From Candidatus Kurthia intestinigallinarum (lineage in GTDB: Bacteria; Bacillota; Bacilli; Bacillales_A; Planococcaceae), in NCBI RefSeq assembly GCF_003991225.1, contig NZ_JTFC01000031.1, forward strand, positions 372,001 to 436,000: 64,000 nt of DNA, read 5' to 3'. Positions within the stretch are counted from its first letter, which is position 1. Each line of letters starts with the position of its first letter. Below the pieces are notes generated by a model, which was not told the DNA's origin, ran no database searches, and saw only the letters and a list, made by a program, of their open reading frames with translations. Shown here one piece after another: positions 27,114-37,306 of this stretch. The translations under genes were made by a program, and so were the position numbers.

Positions 27114-27386
27114 TTATTTACCTTGTTTTGATTCATGGAATTTAGCCATGATACCTTGTTTCGAGAACAAGTTACGTACAGTATCAGATGGTTTTGCACC
27201 ATTAGCTAACCAAGATAATGCTTTTTCTTCATCAATTTTAACTTCTTCTGGAGAAGTTAATGGATTGAATGTACCGATTGTTTCAATAGAACGACCGTCA
27301 CGTGGAGAACGTGAATCAGCAACTACGATACGGTAGAAAGGAGCTTTTTTAGCACCAATACGTTTTAAGCGAATTTTTACTGCCAT
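27114..27386 (-). CDS. rpsP: 30S ribosomal protein S16
   Basis: 90 residues: [40 protein letters not shown] and [20 protein letters not shown] are S16 signatures. S16 is an early assembly protein of the 30S body. The open frame extends to 27419, but the ATG at 27386 follows CGGAGGTG and gives the universal MAVKIRL start. It heads the rpsP-khpA-rimM-trmD cluster and is preceded by two tandem promoter candidates within a duplicated segment. Confidence 0.98.
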   Translation of the reverse strand: MAVKIRLKRIGAKKAPFYRIVVADSRSPRDGRSIETIGTFNPLTSPEEVKIDEEKALSWLANGAKPSDTVRNLFSKQGIMAKFHESKQGK

Positions 27387-27425
27387 GTTTCTTTGCACCT
27401 CCGAATAAGTTTCACACAAGATAGT

Positions 27426-27454
27426 ATAATATCAAGCTTTCGATTGTTTGTAAA
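27426..27454 (-). promoter_or_regulatory. Proximal promoter of rpsP
   Basis: Minus strand TTTACA (27454-27449), 17-base spacer, TATTAT (27431-27426), about 40 bases before rpsP. The -35 with the A-tract upstream lies in repeat unit 27445-27470. Confidence 0.7.
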
Positions 27455-27532
27455 GTGTTTTTTCTTAACACAAGTTATTCTACAGGATTCTGAGTAAGAT
27501 TACAAGTGTTTGTAAAGTATTTTTTCTTAACA
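27445..27532. repeat. Direct repeat in the rpsP promoter region
   Basis: A 26-base unit at 27445-27470 and 27507-27532 is identical except for one base. On the minus strand it reads TGTTAAGAAAAAAYACTTTA followed by CAAACA. Each copy contains an A-tract and TTTACA. The copies are 62 bases apart. Confidence 0.9.
27477..27505 (-). promoter_or_regulatory. Distal promoter candidate of rpsP
   Basis: Minus strand TTGTAA (27505-27500), 17-base spacer, TAGAAT (27482-27477), about 50 bases upstream of the proximal promoter and next to the second repeat unit. Confidence 0.45.
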
Positions 27533-27582
27533 ACTAAAAACAATTAATTCTACGAATTTTTTAAGCTATTTAGCATACGAAA

Positions 27583-27606
27583 AACTCTACAAATGCAGAG
27601 CTTTTG
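27583..27606 (-). terminator. Weak hairpin terminator of ffh
   Basis: Minus strand CTCTGC and GTAGAG pair (one mismatch) around a short loop, followed by TTTTTCG. It is directly after the ffh stop. The stem is short, so termination may be partial. Confidence 0.5.
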
Positions 27607-27608
27607 TA

Positions 27609-28979
27609 TTACATTTTAAATAATGAATCCATACCTGGTAATTTCAGCTTTTTCTTTTTACCTGCACCAGGTGCACCGGCTAATCCAGACATTTGTTTCA
27701 TCATTTTTTTCATTTCATCAAATTGCTTAATCAAACGGTTAACTTCTTGTACTGAACGCCCAGATCCTTTAGAAATACGTTTACGACGGCTCGCATTAAT
27801 AATTTCTGGATTTGTGCGCTCTGCAATCGTCATTGATTGAATAATCGCTTCAATATGATTAATTTGTTTATCATCAAAGTTCATTTTATCTAACCCTTTG
27901 ACTTTGTTCATACCAGGAATCATTTTAATAATATCTTCCAATGGACCCATTTTCTTCACTTGACTCATTTGATCAAGGAAATCGTCAAAAGTAAAACTTT
28001 GTGTTTTGAATTTTTCTTCTAACTCTTTTGCTTTGTCCGCATCAACCGTTGCTTGCGCTTTTTCAATAAGTGATAATACATCACCCATACCTAAAATGCG
28101 CTGTGCCATACGTTCTGGGTGGAATGGTTCAAGTGCATCCATTTTTTCACCCATACCAACAAATTTGATTGGTTTCTCTGTAACTGAGCGAATTGATAAT
28201 GCCGCACCACCACGAGTGTCCCCATCTAATTTAGTTAATACGACACCTGTAATTCCGACAGCTTCATTAAAGCTTTCCGCTACGTTTACAGCATCTTGAC
28301 CTGTCATTGCATCAACAACTAAGAATACTTCATCCGGCTCTTTAAGTGCTCGAATATCTTTTAATTCTTGCATTAATGCTTCATCGATGTGTAATCGACC
28401 AGCTGTATCGATGATCACAACATCGTGATGCTCTTCTTTAGCCAATTCAATTGCTTCACGAGCAATCTCTACTGGTGAAACATCCGTTCCTTTGTCAAAC
28501 ACTGGGATTGACAATTGTTTTCCTAGTGTTTGTAGTTGTTGTACAGCTGCTGGACGATAAACATCGGCTGCTACAAGTAATGGCTTTTTATTGTATTTTT
28601 TACGTAATACATTTGCTAGTTTCCCTGTAGTAGTCGTTTTACCGGCACCTTGTAAACCTACCATCATAATAACAGTCGGCGGACGAGTCGAGAATTTAAC
28701 AGGTGATTGTTCGCCACCCATTAATTGTGTTAATTCTTCTTGAACAATTTTAATAACTTGTTGACCCGGCGTTAAGCTTTGCATAACGTCAGAACCTACT
28801 GCACGTTCACTAACTGATTTTACGAATTTTTTTACTACTTTTAAGTTAACATCGGCTTCGATTAAAGCAAATCGAACTTCACGCATCATTAATTTAACGT
28901 CTTGTTCTGTTACTTTACCTTTACCTTTAATTTTGGCAATTGTACCTTGGAGTCGCTCTGATAAGCCTTCAAATGCCAT
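27609..28979 (-). CDS. ffh: Signal recognition particle protein Ffh
   Basis: A 456-residue SRP54 GTPase. N domain MAFEGLSERLQGTIAKIKGK; G domain with P-loop MVGLQGAGKTTTTGKLANVL, DTAGRLHIDEALMQELKDI and TKLDGDTRGGAALSIRSVTE; methionine-rich M domain (MIPGMNKVKGLDKMNFDDK, RISKGSGRSVQEVNRLIKQF, MMKQMSGLAGAPGAGKKKKL) that binds SRP RNA and signal sequences. It acts with FtsY in co-translational membrane targeting. Start ATG at 28979, 12 bases after ylxM. The SRP RNA gene is not in this window. Confidence 0.98.
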   Translation of the reverse strand: MAFEGLSERLQGTIAKIKGKGKVTEQDVKLMMREVRFALIEADVNLKVVKKFVKSVSERAVGSDVMQSLTPGQQVIKIVQEELTQLMGGEQSPVKFSTRPPTVIMMVGLQGAGKTTTTGKLANVLRKKYNKKPLLVAADVYRPAAVQQLQTLGKQLSIPVFDKGTDVSPVEIAREAIELAKEEHHDVVIIDTAGRLHIDEALMQELKDIRALKEPDEVFLVVDAMTGQDAVNVAESFNEAVGITGVVLTKLDGDTRGGAALSIRSVTEKPIKFVGMGEKMDALEPFHPERMAQRILGMGDVLSLIEKAQATVDADKAKELEEKFKTQSFTFDDFLDQMSQVKKMGPLEDIIKMIPGMNKVKGLDKMNFDDKQINHIEAIIQSMTIAERTNPEIINASRRKRISKGSGRSVQEVNRLIKQFDEMKKMMKQMSGLAGAPGAGKKKKLKLPGMDSLFKM

Positions 28980-28991
28980 AGTGGTCGCCCC

Positions 28992-29324
28992 CTAATCCCA
29001 TTCTTTCAATTGTTCAATATAACGTAATGCATCCTCTTTTGGCGCATTTTCTTCAATTGCTGCAATTAATGCCAGCGCAATTTGCTGTCTTTTTTGAAAC
29101 TTTGTAAAAAGTTGAAGTTTTTCTTCATATTCTTCAAGCATTGCTTCCGTACGTCGGATATTATCATAAACTGCTTGGCGTGATACTTTATATGATTCTG
29201 CAATTTCTCCTAATGACAAATCATCTAAATAATAAAGTTGCATATAGCTTCTTTGTTTATCCGTTAGAAGTGCTTGATAAAAGTCAAAGAGAAAGTTCAT
29301 ACGTGTTGTTTTTTCTAATAACAT
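28992..29324 (-). CDS. ylxM: YlxM, helix-turn-helix protein of the ffh operon
   Basis: 110 residues: [40 protein letters not shown] and [20 protein letters not shown]. The middle part is a sigma-70 region 4-like helix-turn-helix. The family (UPF0122) lies next to ffh across Firmicutes and has been proposed to modulate SRP; mechanism not settled. The open frame extends to 29363. The ATG at 29324 follows AAAGGAGAGG and matches the family start. Confidence 0.95.
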   Translation of the reverse strand: MLLEKTTRMNFLFDFYQALLTDKQRSYMQLYYLDDLSLGEIAESYKVSRQAVYDNIRRTEAMLEEYEEKLQLFTKFQKRQQIALALIAAIEENAPKEDALRYIEQLKEWD

Positions 29325-29358
29325 ACATAACCTCTCCTTTACATACATATTCCATCGT

Positions 29359-29388
29359 ATCATATAAGAAAAGCGAGGACTCTGTCAA
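29359..29388 (-). promoter_or_regulatory. Promoter of ylxM-ffh, nested in the ftsY terminator
   Basis: Minus strand TTGACA (29388-29383), 18-base spacer, TATGAT (29364-29359), about 35 bases before ylxM. The spacer is the descending arm of the ftsY terminator hairpin. Confidence 0.75.
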
Positions 29389-29418
29389 GGTAAACCCCTT
29401 GTCCAAAACCTCGCTTTT
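29369..29418 (-). terminator. Terminator of ftsY
   Basis: AAAAGCGAGG and CCTCGCTTTT form a perfect 10-base outer stem. Between them CAAGG/CCTTG makes an inner stem-loop. The minus-strand tail is TTTTC. It lies about 42 bases after the ftsY stop. Confidence 0.75.
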
Positions 29419-29460
29419 TATTGATATATCAACGTTTATCGTTGCTTATACGTCTTTGTG

Positions 29461-30726
29461 TTATTCATCCAATTCATCGATTTGTTTATCTAATGAATCT
29501 GCGAATAAACCATACACATAACGTTCCGCATCAAATGGTTGTAAGTCATCCATTTTTTCACCAAGACCAACAAATTTAACTGGAATATGCAATTGATTAC
29601 GAATGGCTAATACAATACCACCTTTTGCAGTACCATCTAATTTCGTTAATACAATCCCTGTTACTTTTGTAGCTTCCTTGAATGTTTTCGCTTGTACAAG
29701 TGCATTTTGTCCAGTTGTAGCATCTAAAGCTAATAAGACTTCATGCGGTGCACCTGGTACTTCACGTTCGATAACACGATGTACTTTTTGAAGTTCATTC
29801 ATTAAGTTAACTTTATTTTGTAAGCGACCCGCTGTATCACAAATTAAAATATCTGCTCCGCGGTTCTTGGCTGCATTGATTGCGTCATACATAACAGCTG
29901 CTGGATCCGAGCCTTCTGATTGTTTGATCACTTCAACACCCACTCGGTCGCCCCAAACTTGCAATTGGTCAATTGCACCAGCACGGAATGTATCACCAGC
30001 TGCCAGCATAACTTTTTTACCTTGTTGTTCAAAACGATGCGCTAATTTGCCAATTGTTGTTGTTTTACCAACACCATTTACACCAACAAATAAAATAACT
30101 GTTAATTCACCATCTGGTTGCATATTTAAATCAGTAATATCAGCTTCACCTTGCTCATAAATTTCCACTAATTTTTCCGAGATAACTGCTTGAATACCAT
30201 CTGTTGATTTAATATTTTTGCGTTTTACTTCCATTTCAAGTTCATCGATTAATTGCATTACTGTTTCAAATCCAACATCGGCTTGTAGTAATAATTCTTC
30301 TAATTCCTCGAAAAACTCTTCATCTACTGTACGGTAACGTGCTACTAAATCATTTACTTTTGAAGAAAATGAATTACGTGTTTTTTCAAGACCATGCTTG
30401 AATTTTTCAGTAATTGCTGCTGGAGAAAACCAATGACGCTTTTGCTCTGATTCTTCTTTAGTTTCTGACTCTTCTTCAACAATCGTTGGTAGTTCTTCTA
30501 AAGCCTCTTCAACGACTGGTTCTTTGATTACTTCAGGTTCTTCCACAATTTCTTTGACAGGCTTTTCTACCGATTCAATTACTTTTGTTGTTTCCTCTGC
30601 TTGGCTTTCTTCGATTTCAGCATTGTCCTCTATGGCATCTGCTTCATTTGTTTCTTCTAGTTGTTCTAACTGTTCTTCATCTTTTTTACCAGTTAGCTTT
30701 TCTTTCATACGTTGTAAAAAGCCCAT
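29461..30726 (-). CDS. ftsY: Signal recognition particle receptor FtsY
   Basis: 421 residues. A long acidic A domain (residues about 15-110, rich in E) precedes the NG domain: [21 protein letters not shown]-loop [60 protein letters not shown] and [20 protein letters not shown]. It receives SRP-ribosome complexes at the membrane and activates reciprocally with Ffh. The start [11 protein letters not shown] has AAGGAGCGGAATGAAGT upstream and follows smc by 16 bases. Ends at a terminator that also carries the ylxM promoter. Confidence 0.98.
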   Translation of the reverse strand: MGFLQRMKEKLTGKKDEEQLEQLEETNEADAIEDNAEIEESQAEETTKVIESVEKPVKEIVEEPEVIKEPVVEEALEELPTIVEEESETKEESEQKRHWFSPAAITEKFKHGLEKTRNSFSSKVNDLVARYRTVDEEFFEELEELLLQADVGFETVMQLIDELEMEVKRKNIKSTDGIQAVISEKLVEIYEQGEADITDLNMQPDGELTVILFVGVNGVGKTTTIGKLAHRFEQQGKKVMLAAGDTFRAGAIDQLQVWGDRVGVEVIKQSEGSDPAAVMYDAINAAKNRGADILICDTAGRLQNKVNLMNELQKVHRVIEREVPGAPHEVLLALDATTGQNALVQAKTFKEATKVTGIVLTKLDGTAKGGIVLAIRNQLHIPVKFVGLGEKMDDLQPFDAERYVYGLFADSLDKQIDELDE

Positions 30727-30742
30727 ACTTCATTCCGCTCCT

Positions 30743-33700
30743 TTAGGACATCTCTTGTTCTAATTTTACTGATACGAGTTTTGAAACGCCGGATTCTTGC
30801 ATCGTAATACCATACAACACATCGGCGCCTTCCATCGTACCTTTACGGTGCGTGATCACGATAAATTGTGTATCATCGCTGAATTTTTTCAAGTATTGAC
30901 TATAGCGACTAACATTCGCTTCGTCAAGCGCTGCTTCGACTTCATCCAAAATACAGAAGGGTACTGGACGAGTTTTTAAGATTGCAAATAATAAAGCAAT
31001 TGCTGTCAATGCACGTTCCCCACCAGATAATAAACTCAAGCTTTGCAATTTCTTACCAGGTGGTTGCGCAACAATTTCAATACCCGTTTCTAATAAGTTT
31101 TCTGGGTCTAACAAAATTAAATCTGCTTTACCACCACCAAATAATTCACGGAAAACTTCTTGGAAATGTGTGCGAATAGACATAAATGTCTCACTAAAAC
31201 GAGCTGTCATTTCTTCATCCATTTCACGAATGGCTTCATGCAACGTATCTTTCGCCTCCAATAAATCATTGCGTTGATTTGTTAAGAATTCATGACGTTC
31301 AGACACGGTTTTGTATTCTTCAATAGCGTGTACATTCACATCGCCAAGCTCATCAATTGACTGACGTAATAACTTCACTTTACGCCGTGCTGTATCAATA
31401 TCAACATCAACAGCTTCCTCAAGCAATGCTTCTTGGAATGTTAAGTCGTATTCTGTTAACAATTGATTTTCTTGATTGCTACGGTTTGCATCAATACGAT
31501 TCATTTTCACATCGATGTCACGAATAGCGTTTAGCACGCCTTGGTGAACACGTTGTGCTTCTGTAAGCAATGTATCGACGTTTTGAATCGTTTTTTGCAA
31601 TTCTGCACGTTTTACTTTTGCCTTAGCAATAGAAGTGTTTAAAGTATCTCTACGCGCTTTCAATGATACAGTATGCTCTGTCAATTCTTCCTCAGAAAGG
31701 CCTTCTTCTCCTTCGCTTGTTAATAACCATTCACGTTCTTGTTGTTGAGCATGCAAATGCTGTTTACTTGTCATTAATTTATTTGTTAAGTCTTCTACTT
31801 GCATACGAAGTTGTAGTACTTGCTCAGCTTTTACAGCCTGCTGTGCTTTTGCATCAGCTAAATCACTTTGCAATTGATCACGTTCGGTTATACTTTGTGC
31901 TTTTAATGACTCTAAGCGCTCTACATCTTTATTTAATGTAGCTGTCTCTTCATCTAAAGATACTAAACGTTTTTCAAGGGTGATTTTTGAATCTTCCAAT
32001 GAACCTAAACGACTTGTGACATCTTGCTGTTCAGAATCAAATAAAGAAACACGTTGTGATAAGCGCTTAACCGTCGCTGAAATGGTTTCTAGTGCGATAT
32101 TTTGGCGATATTCACGTTGTTTTAATGTATCCCCTCTTTGACGCTGTTGCTCCAACTCTGCTTCTTTTAAACCGACACGTTTTTCTAGTTCTTTCACTGT
32201 TTGTTCTGCTGCTAAGATAGAGACTTGCAATTTATCTACATTGTCTGTTAACTGTTCTAATTCTGCTTTACGACTAAATACAGGGTTTTGTTTATTTGTC
32301 GATCCACCCGTCATTGAACCACCAGCATTTACGACATCGCCTTCTAATGTAACGATACGGTAGCGATAATGACATGCGTTTGCGATAGCTTTAGCGCCGT
32401 CCAAATCTTTGGCGATAATAACATGCCCTAATAAATGAGCAACAATCGTATCAAACGTTTCTTCTGCTTCAACAAGTTTGTCAGCTGTGTTGATAAATGA
32501 TGGATGTCCCGCTACACGCGCTAATACATCTGTTGGAATTTGACGCGATTTCATAATATTCTTCGGTAAGAACGTAGCACGTCCACCGTTATGATTACGT
32601 AAATAATGAATCGCTTGGCTCGCATGTTTATCCGTTTCCGTAATAATATGCTGTGCTGTTGCACCAAGCGTTGTTTCAATAGCAGTTGCATAAGGAGCCG
32701 GCACTTGCAACATTTCGGCTACAGCGCCATGAATACCTGTTAAACGATTTTCATAACGAGCTTGTAAAATCATTTTAGGACCTTTATAAAAGCCTTCAAA
32801 ATTTGATGATAGCTCTTCTAACGTTTCTTTACGTCCTTGCATGGTTTTCAATTGATTATAGCCTTGATAAAGCATGTCTCGTTTTTTCGAATACATGTCA
32901 CGTAATTTTTTATACGTCTCTTGTGATTCTTTATAACGTGCTAATTGCTCAGCTAATTCAATCGAAATGGCTTCTAGTGATGCCGCAGCTTGTTCTTTTT
33001 CTGCGTTATGACGACGTAACTCTTCAATTGTTTCTCCAGAAGCGGATGACATTTTTGTTGTCTCTGCTTGCTCTTGTTCCAATTGACGAATAATATTTTT
33101 TAATTCGTTATTTGTGGCAGCACGCTCACTTAAACGATCAACATAAACATTTTTAAGTTGTTCAATTTCACGCTCAATTTCAGATGTAGAACGTTCCAAA
33201 GTTTGTGTCATCTGCTTTACTTCTTGACAAATCTCTTTAAACGCAACGTCATACTCTGCTAGTTGTTGTGCCTTTACTTCTTTCAAAGCAGCATCTTGTT
33301 CATATTGTATTTTGGCAGTTTGAATTGATTTTTCTAAACTTGCTAGTTGTTGTGAAATATTTTGACGTTTTTGTAATAAGACCGCTTTACGTCCTTCATA
33401 GCGTTCTACATCTGTACTAACATCTACAAGTTCTGCTTGCTCTAAATCCAATGTTGTATCAATTGTTTGAAGTGCTTCGCGATGCATACGTTGCTCTTTT
33501 TGAAGCGCTTCGATCTCTAATTGTTGTGCATTTCCTTTTTCGGAAAGAGTACTTTTTTGCACAGCCAATTGTTTGAAAGAAGTTTCTAACATTTCGATAT
33601 CATGGATTAAGACAGCAATATCAATGCCTCGTAGTTCTTTTGTCATCGACACGTAGTCTTCTGCGGCAGATGCCTGAATACGCAACGGTTCAATACGTCC

Positions 33701-34297
33701 GTCTAATTCATGTAAAATATCGAGCACACGATTTAAATTATCATCTGTTTCAAATAGTTTATGCTCTGCTTTTTTACGTCGTTTTTTATATTTTAAAACA
33801 CCAGCAGCTTCTTCAAAAATCGCACGACGGTCGTCTGGTTTACTGTTTAAAATTTCATCAACACGACCTTGTGAAATAATTGAAAAAGCTTCTTTTCCTA
33901 GTCCAGAGTCTAAAAATAAATCTGTAATATCTTTCAAGCGACAGCTTTGTTTATTTAATAAATATTCGCTTTCACCCGAACGATAGACACGACGAGAAAC
34001 GCTCACCTCATTATAAGAAAGTGGCAAGCGTTCATCTTCGTTATCTAGGATGAGCGTTACTTCTGCAAAGTTAAGCGGTTTGCGTGAGTCACTACCCGCA
34101 AAAATAATATCTTCCATTTTTGCACCACGTAGCGATTTCGCTGATTGTTCGCCAAGTACCCATCGAATGGCATCTATGACGTTACTTTTACCACTACCAT
34201 TTGGACCGACTACCGCCGTCACTCCTGGCACAAAGTCAATTCCGATTCGATCGGCAAAAGATTTAAAACCAATCACTTCAAGCCGTTTAAGGAACAA
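30743..34297 (-). CDS. smc: Chromosome segregation protein SMC
   Basis: An 1184-residue condensin subunit. Order: Walker A VVGPNGSGKSNVIDAIRWVL (about 30-50), first coiled coil (about 170-500), hinge domain (about 515-660, LTGIHGAVAEMLQVPAPYAT and GDVVNAGGSMTGGSTNKQNP), second coiled coil, signature QSLSLLSGGERALTAIALLF and Walker B FCILDEVEAALDEANVSRYS. It works with ScpA/ScpB to organise and segregate chromosomes. The start is a TTG at 34297 with GGGGG at 7 bases. Upstream rnc, downstream ftsY, as in B. subtilis. Confidence 0.98.
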   Translation of the reverse strand: MFLKRLEVIGFKSFADRIGIDFVPGVTAVVGPNGSGKSNVIDAIRWVLGEQSAKSLRGAKMEDIIFAGSDSRKPLNFAEVTLILDNEDERLPLSYNEVSVSRRVYRSGESEYLLNKQSCRLKDITDLFLDSGLGKEAFSIISQGRVDEILNSKPDDRRAIFEEAAGVLKYKKRRKKAEHKLFETDDNLNRVLDILHELDGRIEPLRIQASAAEDYVSMTKELRGIDIAVLIHDIEMLETSFKQLAVQKSTLSEKGNAQQLEIEALQKEQRMHREALQTIDTTLDLEQAELVDVSTDVERYEGRKAVLLQKRQNISQQLASLEKSIQTAKIQYEQDAALKEVKAQQLAEYDVAFKEICQEVKQMTQTLERSTSEIEREIEQLKNVYVDRLSERAATNNELKNIIRQLEQEQAETTKMSSASGETIEELRRHNAEKEQAAASLEAISIELAEQLARYKESQETYKKLRDMYSKKRDMLYQGYNQLKTMQGRKETLEELSSNFEGFYKGPKMILQARYENRLTGIHGAVAEMLQVPAPYATAIETTLGATAQHIITETDKHASQAIHYLRNHNGGRATFLPKNIMKSRQIPTDVLARVAGHPSFINTADKLVEAEETFDTIVAHLLGHVIIAKDLDGAKAIANACHYRYRIVTLEGDVVNAGGSMTGGSTNKQNPVFSRKAELEQLTDNVDKLQVSILAAEQTVKELEKRVGLKEAELEQQRQRGDTLKQREYRQNIALETISATVKRLSQRVSLFDSEQQDVTSRLGSLEDSKITLEKRLVSLDEETATLNKDVERLESLKAQSITERDQLQSDLADAKAQQAVKAEQVLQLRMQVEDLTNKLMTSKQHLHAQQQEREWLLTSEGEEGLSEEELTEHTVSLKARRDTLNTSIAKAKVKRAELQKTIQNVDTLLTEAQRVHQGVLNAIRDIDVKMNRIDANRSNQENQLLTEYDLTFQEALLEEAVDVDIDTARRKVKLLRQSIDELGDVNVHAIEEYKTVSERHEFLTNQRNDLLEAKDTLHEAIREMDEEMTARFSETFMSIRTHFQEVFRELFGGGKADLILLDPENLLETGIEIVAQPPGKKLQSLSLLSGGERALTAIALLFAILKTRPVPFCILDEVEAALDEANVSRYSQYLKKFSDDTQFIVITHRKGTMEGADVLYGITMQESGVSKLVSVKLEQEMS

Positions 34298-34366
34298 AAT
34301 AATACCCCCTACTAATCTTTTGCCTCATTAGTCTATACTGTTGTACATTCACGTACGTTCTGTTTG

Positions 34367-35137
34367 CTATTGGGCTTCGTTGTTATTTTTATTCATTTGT
34401 TGTTTTTTAAAAGCAACCATAGCACTTTGAGCAGCTCGTTGCTCAGCTTCTTTTTTCGATTTACCATTCCCGACACCTAACTCTGCACCACTTAACATGA
34501 CTTGAGATACGAAAGTACGGTTATGCGCTGGACCATTTTCTTTAATAATAGTGTATTGAAGCGCACCTGAGTTTGCTTGTTGCACCATTTCTTGTAATTG
34601 ACTTTTAAAGTCCATTACATGTGAAAACATACCGAGCTCTACTTTTGGAAAAACGACTTTTTCCAAGAAGCCAACAACTGTTTCTAAACCTTGGTCTAAA
34701 TATAAAGCACCGACAAATGCTTCGAAGCAGTCCGCAAGTAATGCTGGACGTTCACGACCGCCTGTAATTTCTTCCCCTTTACCTAGTAACACAAATTGTC
34801 CAAAATTTAGTTCGTTTGCAAAGATAACAAGTGACGGTTCGCAAACAATCGCTGCGCGAAGTTTTGTTAATTCGCCTTCTGTCATTTTAGGGAATTTCAG
34901 GAATAAAAACTTAGAAACAGTTAGCTCTAACACTGCGTCACCTAAAAATTCAAGACGTTCATTGTCTTCATATTGTTTGCGGCGATGCTCGTTTACATAA
35001 GATGAGTGTGTAAACGCATTGTATAATAAATTTTTATTACCAAAGTGTAAGCCTAAAATATTTTGTAATTTTTCAAATTTAGCGCGAGCCTGTTCAGGGA
35101 TTGCACCGTTTTTTTGTGATAATTCTTCGATTTCCAT
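34367..35137 (-). CDS. rnc: Ribonuclease III
   Basis: 256 residues. Catalytic domain with the signature [20 protein letters not shown] and second acidic site [21 protein letters not shown]-terminal double-stranded RNA-binding domain ([20 protein letters not shown] to [20 protein letters not shown]). It cleaves rRNA precursors, structured mRNAs and the SRP RNA precursor. Start ATG at 35137 after AGAAGG. Heads the rnc-smc-ftsY unit with its own promoter after the acpP terminator. Confidence 0.98.
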   Translation of the reverse strand: MEIEELSQKNGAIPEQARAKFEKLQNILGLHFGNKNLLYNAFTHSSYVNEHRRKQYEDNERLEFLGDAVLELTVSKFLFLKFPKMTEGELTKLRAAIVCEPSLVIFANELNFGQFVLLGKGEEITGGRERPALLADCFEAFVGALYLDQGLETVVGFLEKVVFPKVELGMFSHVMDFKSQLQEMVQQANSGALQYTIIKENGPAHNRTFVSQVMLSGAELGVGNGKSKKEAEQRAAQSAMVAFKKQQMNKNNNEAQ

Positions 35138-35180
35138 CGTTCATCAACCTTCTTAGTTTACTAAATTAGTACTCTTTGAT

Positions 35181-35209
35181 AGTGTACCTTTTTCTTACGC
35201 AATGTGCAA
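35181..35209 (-). promoter_or_regulatory. Promoter of rnc-smc-ftsY
   Basis: Minus strand TTGCAC (35209-35204), 17-base spacer, TACACT (35186-35181), about 44 bases before rnc. Confidence 0.68.
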
Positions 35210-35238
35210 AACATTAAAAAATTTGTCACAAAAACATA

Positions 35239-35268
35239 ACTTCCCTTGCAGCAAGCTACAAGGGAAGT
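35239..35268 (-). terminator. Terminator of acpP
   Basis: A perfect 10-base stem ACTTCCCTTG/CAAGGGAAGT with a 10-base loop, 30 bases after the acpP stop. On the minus strand the tail is TATGTTTTTG, so the U-tract is slightly offset. Confidence 0.75.
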
Positions 35269-35298
35269 TTAAGTATTTATTCAAAACAGCTTATGTGA

Positions 35299-35535
35299 TT
35301 AAGCTTGTGCTTTCTCGATGAATGACACTGCATCACCAACTGTTTGGATTTTTTCAGCATCTTCATCTTCGATTTGCATATCGAATTCTTCTTCAAATTC
35401 CATTACTAATTCAACAACGTCTAGTGAATCAGCACCTAAATCTTCACGGAATGATGCTTCCGGTTTTACTTCGCTTTCGTCAACACCTAAACGATCAACG
35501 ACAACTTTGCTTACGCGTTCTAAAACTGTAGCCAC
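35299..35535 (-). CDS. acpP: Acyl carrier protein
   Basis: 78 residues, strongly acidic: (M)[20 protein letters not shown] and [20 protein letters not shown]. Ser37 in DSL receives the 4'-phosphopantetheine arm that carries growing acyl chains. The start is a GTG at 35535 after GAGGAGGTGTATTTT; an upstream in-frame GTG lies inside that ribosome binding site and is rejected. It follows fabG and ends the fap/fab gene run. An extended -10 promoter directly upstream should give it high independent expression, with a small hairpin AACTGG/CCAGTT (35560-35576) in the leader. Confidence 0.98.
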   Translation of the reverse strand: MATVLERVSKVVVDRLGVDESEVKPEASFREDLGADSLDVVELVMEFEEEFDMQIEDEDAEKIQTVGDAVSFIEKAQA

Positions 35536-35591
35536 AAAATACACCTCCTCTCAAAGACTAACTGGTATGACCAGTTTATGATTTCTAGCAT

Positions 35592-35597
35592 AGTATA
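35592..35597 (-). promoter_or_regulatory. Extended -10 promoter of acpP
   Basis: Minus strand TGCTATACT (extended -10) at 35600-35592, about 57 bases before the acpP start; no clear -35. Confidence 0.6.
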
Positions 35598-35630
35598 GCA
35601 TTTTTCATCGGTGAATAAAAATAATATTTA

Positions 35631-36365
35631 TTACATCACCATGCCGCCATCAACATGTAGTACTTGACCTGTCATGTAGCGGCTTGCATCGCCTGCTAAG
35701 AACGATACCACATCTGCGATATCTTCAGGCTGTCCTAATTTTGCTAATGGAATTTGAGCTTCCATACCTGCTTTTGCCTCTGCTGGCATAGCATCTGTCA
35801 TTTCCGTTTCGATAAAGCCTGGTGCAACAGCATTTACTAAAATATTACGTGCTGCTAATTCTTTTGCAGATGTTTTTGTTAAACCAATGACCCCCGCTTT
35901 AGACGCTGTGTAATTCGCTTGCCCAGCATTCCCAACAATTCCGACAACTGACGCCATGTTAATGATGCGCCCTACACGTTGTTTCATCATTGGACGTGCT
36001 ACAGCCTTCGTACATAAAAAGACTGATTTTAAGTTTGTATCGATTACTGCATCCCAATCGTCTTCTTTAAGACGCATTAATAAGTTATCGCGCGTAATGC
36101 CCGCATTATTTACTAGCACATCAATTGTGTCAAATGTTTCAAGCGTTGTATCGATTAACTTTTTAACATCGTCCGCTTCTGCAACATTTGCCTGAACGAT
36201 AAGTGCTTCTACGTTAAATGCTTGTACTTCTTTAGCGACTGCTTCTGCACGTTCTTGAGAACCACTATAGTTGACAACAATATTGTAGCCGTCTTTTGCT
36301 AATTTCAAGGCAATTGCACGACCAATTCCGCGGGAAGCACCTGTTACGATTGCTGTTTTAGACAT
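35631..36365 (-). CDS. fabG: 3-oxoacyl-[acyl-carrier-protein] reductase FabG
   Basis: A 244-residue short-chain dehydrogenase: NADP-binding [39 protein letters not shown], catalytic serine in [18 protein letters not shown] and the YxxxK pair in [20 protein letters not shown]. It reduces 3-oxoacyl-ACP in each elongation round. Start ATG at 36365 with AAAGGAGTGG, overlapping the fabD stop by 8 bases. Confidence 0.97.
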   Translation of the reverse strand: MSKTAIVTGASRGIGRAIALKLAKDGYNIVVNYSGSQERAEAVAKEVQAFNVEALIVQANVAEADDVKKLIDTTLETFDTIDVLVNNAGITRDNLLMRLKEDDWDAVIDTNLKSVFLCTKAVARPMMKQRVGRIINMASVVGIVGNAGQANYTASKAGVIGLTKTSAKELAARNILVNAVAPGFIETEMTDAMPAEAKAGMEAQIPLAKLGQPEDIADVVSFLAGDASRYMTGQVLHVDGGMVM

Positions 36366-37305
36366 GAGACCACTCCTTTGCTTGTGTTAACACATCTTGT
36401 AATGATGCTTCATCATAAATACAGTACGTTGTTGCTTTACGATCCACTTTCTTCACTAAACCGCTTAATACTTTTCCCGGGCCACATTCAATAAATGTAT
36501 CGACACCTTGTGCTAATAATTCACGAATTGACTCTTCAAAACGTACTGGTGAATACAACTGTTCCACTAATAATTTTTCAATCTCTTCAGGTCGCGTAAC
36601 AGGCTTTGCCGTTACATTCGCAATAACCGGAATTTGCGCTTCGTGTAATTCAATCGCATCTAAGGCTGCTTTTAATCGTTCTGCCGCAGGTTTCATCAAC
36701 GCCGAGTGGAATGGTCCACTAACGTTTAACGGTAATGCACGACGTGCGCCTGCTTCTTTTGCACGTTCACATGCTACTTCTACTGCATGTTTTGTACCAG
36801 AAATAACAATTTGACCTGGACAATTTAAGTTCGCCATTTGGACAACTTCACCAAGTTCTGACGATACTGCTTCCGTGACAGCGCCAAGTTGTTCTGAATC
36901 TAACGCTAAAATAGCGGCCATAGTTCCTTCACCTGCAGGAACTGCCTCATTCATTAATACACCGCGCTTATGAACGATTTTCACAGCATCTTCAAAACTC
37001 ATTACTCCTGAAGCTACTAACGCTGCATATTCACCTAAGCTATGACCAATTGTGAAATCCGCTTTAATACCTGCATCTGCTAGTTGTTTTGCTACAAGTA
37101 CACCAGTTGTTAAAAGTGCAGGTTGTGCATTGTATGTAAGTGTTAATTGATCTTCTGGGCCTTCTAACATAAGTGATGATAAATCATATGCTACAAGCGA
37201 ATCCGCATCTTTATAGAAATTTGCGTAAGCACCTGTTAAGAGTTCAGCACCCATACCTACTTTTTGAGAGCCTTGTCCTGGGAAAAGAAAAGCAATTTTT
37301 GTCAT
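36358..37305 (-). CDS. fabD: Malonyl-CoA-acyl carrier protein transacylase FabD
   Basis: 315 residues: [20 protein letters not shown], the serine nucleophile in [20 protein letters not shown], and [20 protein letters not shown] with the partner histidine. It transfers malonyl from CoA to ACP to supply fatty acid elongation. The open frame reaches 37350, overlapping plsX. The ATG at 37305 has AAAGGAGAATTAAC upstream and the family start, and is chosen; it lies next to the plsX stop at 37307. Confidence 0.97.
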   Translation of the reverse strand: MTKIAFLFPGQGSQKVGMGAELLTGAYANFYKDADSLVAYDLSSLMLEGPEDQLTLTYNAQPALLTTGVLVAKQLADAGIKADFTIGHSLGEYAALVASGVMSFEDAVKIVHKRGVLMNEAVPAGEGTMAAILALDSEQLGAVTEAVSSELGEVVQMANLNCPGQIVISGTKHAVEVACERAKEAGARRALPLNVSGPFHSALMKPAAERLKAALDAIELHEAQIPVIANVTAKPVTRPEEIEKLLVEQLYSPVRFEESIRELLAQGVDTFIECGPGKVLSGLVKKVDRKATTYCIYDEASLQDVLTQAKEWSHV

Positions 37306-37306
37306 G

